Source: Listeria weihenstephanensis
GTDB taxonomy: Bacteria; Bacillota; Bacilli; Lactobacillales; Listeriaceae
Direction: 5' to 3'
Length of the DNA stretch: 64,000 bases
Assembly: GCF_003534205.1 (NCBI RefSeq)
Contig: NZ_CP011102.1
Location: forward strand, 124,001 to 188,000
The position numbers and the translations under genes are program-made. The notes under the pieces are model-generated. The model ran no database searches and had not been told where the DNA came from. It saw nothing but the letters and a program-made list of their open reading frames with translations. Position 1 is the first letter of the stretch. Every line of letters starts with the position of its first letter. Positions 62,542-64,000 of this stretch are shown here, in pieces.

Positions 62542-63282
62542 ATGACAATCAAAAAATATGCAGTAATCGGTTTAGTAACAATCTCAGCAGTAGCAGCAAC
62601 TTTCGGTATGGGTCACCAAGCATCCGCAGCAGAAGTTGGATCGTTAACAACAGACAGCAAAGTAAGCTTCACGAAACAAGCAGAAGAAACGATTATTCCT
62701 CCAGTCAATCCACTTGATCCGGACCAACCACTTGATCCGGATGCAGGCGTAAACCCAGGAACAGGCGGCCCATTAAGCATTGGCTACGTATCCGAATTTG
62801 ATTTTGGTACCCAAGAAATTTCTGGGGAAACGAAAACATACAATGCGAAACTAGACAAAGTTAAAGTTGGCGGTGAATATGTAGACGCACCAAACAACGT
62901 GCAAGTAACCGATAACCGTGGGAATAACGCTGGTTGGAACTTAACAGTAGCGCAAAATGGCCAATTAAAAGACGGCTCAGCACGTGACCTTGAAGGCGCA
63001 GAAATCGCGATTACAAAAGGAACTGCGATAACAAAAACTGGCGCAGGCGTAACAGCACCAACTGTGAATCAACAAATCAAATTGAACCCGAATGGTACAG
63101 CATCAATGGTTATGAATGCAACAGCCAATCAAGGTATGGGTCAATGGGTAGACAAATTTGGAGCAGATAACACTGCAGCAGCAGATGCTGTAACACTAAC
63201 AGTTCCAGGTAAATCAGCGAAATATGCCGATTCTGATTATGCAACAACGTTAACATGGACACTTTCTGATACACCTCAATAA
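62542..63282 (+). CDS. Small WxL-domain cell-wall protein
   Basis: A 246-residue protein. The signal peptide ends ASAAEV at about residue 30. A short Pro/Asp-rich linker (PLDPDQPLDPDAGVNPGTGG) follows. The WxL domain fills the rest: SEFDFGTQEISGETKTY, GWNLTVAQNGQL with the first WxL motif, and the final LTWTLSDTPQ with the second. It is the typical compact WxL protein of Firmicutes that coats the wall and often works beside a large WxL partner, here encoded upstream. CAAAGGAGAAC precedes ATG 62542. A terminator follows. Confidence 0.92.
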   Translation: MTIKKYAVIGLVTISAVAATFGMGHQASAAEVGSLTTDSKVSFTKQAEETIIPPVNPLDPDQPLDPDAGVNPGTGGPLSIGYVSEFDFGTQEISGETKTYNAKLDKVKVGGEYVDAPNNVQVTDNRGNNAGWNLTVAQNGQLKDGSARDLEGAEIAITKGTAITKTGAGVTAPTVNQQIKLNPNGTASMVMNATANQGMGQWVDKFGADNTAAADAVTLTVPGKSAKYADSDYATTLTWTLSDTPQ

Positions 63283-63305
63283 TAATTTTTGAATAGAAAG
63301 ATGGA

Positions 63306-63338
63306 TGCCTCGCTAGGAATGTTAGCGGGGTATTTTTT
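63306..63338 (+). terminator. Rho-independent terminator
   Basis: TGCCTCGCTA (63306-63315) pairs with TAGCGGGGTA (63323-63332), followed by TTTTTT. Confidence 0.85.
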
Positions 63339-63421
63339 GTGTGAAAGAGCGAAAATAATTACAGAAGTTGGGTTTTCTCGTGGTATACTTGAATGAAGAG
63401 CATATGCAAAGGAGAGTCTTG

Positions 63422-64000
63422 ATGAAAAATGTAATTATAGTTGGAGACGGCGGGCATAGTAAAGTTATTAGAGAGTGTATAGAGCAACAAGGTGAGTACG
63501 CGATCATCGGTATTTTAGATAATAAATATACAAGTTATGAAGAAATGGATGGACGATTTATGGCTCCATTTGATGATTTTGAGAAGTTTCAAGAGGACGG
63601 AACGCTTTGGTTTATCGCTATTGGAGATAATAAAGTTCGTGCGGAGGTTGCCGCGAAAATGGGAAATGTCCCGTACGCAACGGTTATTCATCCAACAGCG
63701 ATTGTTTCGAAAACGGCTGTGATTGAGCCTGGGAGTGTGGTTATGCCTGTGACGGTTATTCAACCAGATTGTGTTATTGGCAAGCACGTGATTATTAATA
63801 CTGGGGCGATTATTGAGCATGATGTGATTATTTCGGAAGCGGCTCATGTTTCACCTAGAGCAACTGTAACTGGTGGTGTGAGGATTGGTCGTGGGGCTCA
63901 TGTTGGGGCTGCTGCGGTTGTAAATCCAGGGGTTGTGCTGGGTGAGTTTTCTGTTATTGGAGCGGGCGCTGTCGTGACAAGGGATACGGATGAGTTTGGG
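63422..64000 (+). CDS. NeuD/PglD-like acetyltransferase (3' end outside window)
   Basis: The first 193 residues are visible. MKNVIIVGDGGHSKVIREC is the N-terminal nucleotide-sugar-binding Rossmann-like part of the NeuD/PglD/EpsM family. From about residue 90 hexapeptide repeats (VIHPTAIVS, AVIEPGSVV, CVIGKHVIINTGAIIEHDV, VRIGRGAHVGAAAVV) form a left-handed beta-helix that binds acetyl-CoA. EHDVIISEAAHVSP carries the catalytic His. It acetylates an amino group or hydroxyl of a nucleotide sugar. AAAGGAG at 63408-63414 precedes ATG 63422, and TGGTATACT (63382-63389) is an extended -10. The G/T-rich codons return to the style of the left part of the window, so it is probably outside the island proper; glycan genes are expected to continue to the right. 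Confidence 0.88.
   Translation, partial: MKNVIIVGDGGHSKVIRECIEQQGEYAIIGILDNKYTSYEEMDGRFMAPFDDFEKFQEDGTLWFIAIGDNKVRAEVAAKMGNVPYATVIHPTAIVSKTAVIEPGSVVMPVTVIQPDCVIGKHVIINTGAIIEHDVIISEAAHVSPRATVTGGVRIGRGAHVGAAAVVNPGVVLGEFSVIGAGAVVTRDTDEFG

Overview
The window looks like chromosomal DNA of a low-to-moderate GC Gram-positive bacterium of the Listeriaceae, most likely one of the Listeria species outside the L. monocytogenes group. The reasons are a ChiA-type chitinase, WxL-domain surface proteins, several PrfA-like Crp/Fnr regulators, strong AGGAGG ribosome binding sites, CcpA (cre) sites and compact hairpin-plus-T-tract terminators. The species cannot be fixed from sequence reading alone.

Left part (1-30.6 kb): mostly housekeeping and metabolic genes on the plus strand. 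These include a ring-cleaving dioxygenase (cut by the window edge), an esterase, phosphatases, a ferredoxin-like protein with a GNAT protein, a 6-phospho-beta-glucosidase, chitinase, an amidohydrolase, a ChbG-like deacetylase overlapping a CrcB fluoride-channel pair, and a sigma factor with a membrane partner. A WxL surface protein gene (13.5-16.8 kb) is broken by a frameshift. A minus-strand block (17.0-20.6 kb) carries a two-component system and an ABC exporter. After it come a Crp/Fnr regulator, a damaged transaldolase gene, an SH3-like protein, an esterase, a Sir2 deacylase, a CNNM/CorC membrane protein, a LacI regulator with its probable target operon, an aldo/keto reductase and an MFS pump divergent from an HxlR regulator. 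Two defence or toxin modules are embedded here: an Abi_2 (AbiD/AbiF-like) gene interrupted by an in-frame TAG, with a small candidate RNA gene behind it, and a 36-residue holin-like toxin with an antisense RNA (type I toxin-antitoxin).

Right part (31.2-63.3 kb): an accessory surface-glycan and adhesin island with visibly different (A/C-rich) coding composition. It has a small glycosylation module (two glycosyltransferases and a MurJ-like flippase), the multi-sugar ABC ATPase MsmX, three Crp/Fnr-type regulators, a 2086-residue Ig-repeat protein, a lipoprotein, and a Wzx/Wzy-type exopolysaccharide cluster (UDP-ManNAc dehydrogenase, priming sugar transferase, WecG/TagA-type transferase, GT4 transferase, chain-length modulator, BY-kinase, flippase, polymerase). 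A 1609-residue paralogue of the Ig-repeat protein follows, and then two WxL proteins. The two giant proteins share seven C-terminal modules and flank the polysaccharide cluster in direct orientation. A NeuD/PglD-like acetyltransferase gene runs off the right edge. A reasonable reading is a biofilm or cell-surface locus in which PrfA-like regulators control adhesins and a ManNAcA-containing polysaccharide; the regulatory link is inference.

The most unusual signals are a two-copy intergenic element forming a 26-bp stem with seven fully compensated base-pair changes between copies, the interrupted Abi gene with its RNA neighbour, and a 16-bp palindrome (TATTTCCCGGGAAATA) shared by two unrelated promoters.
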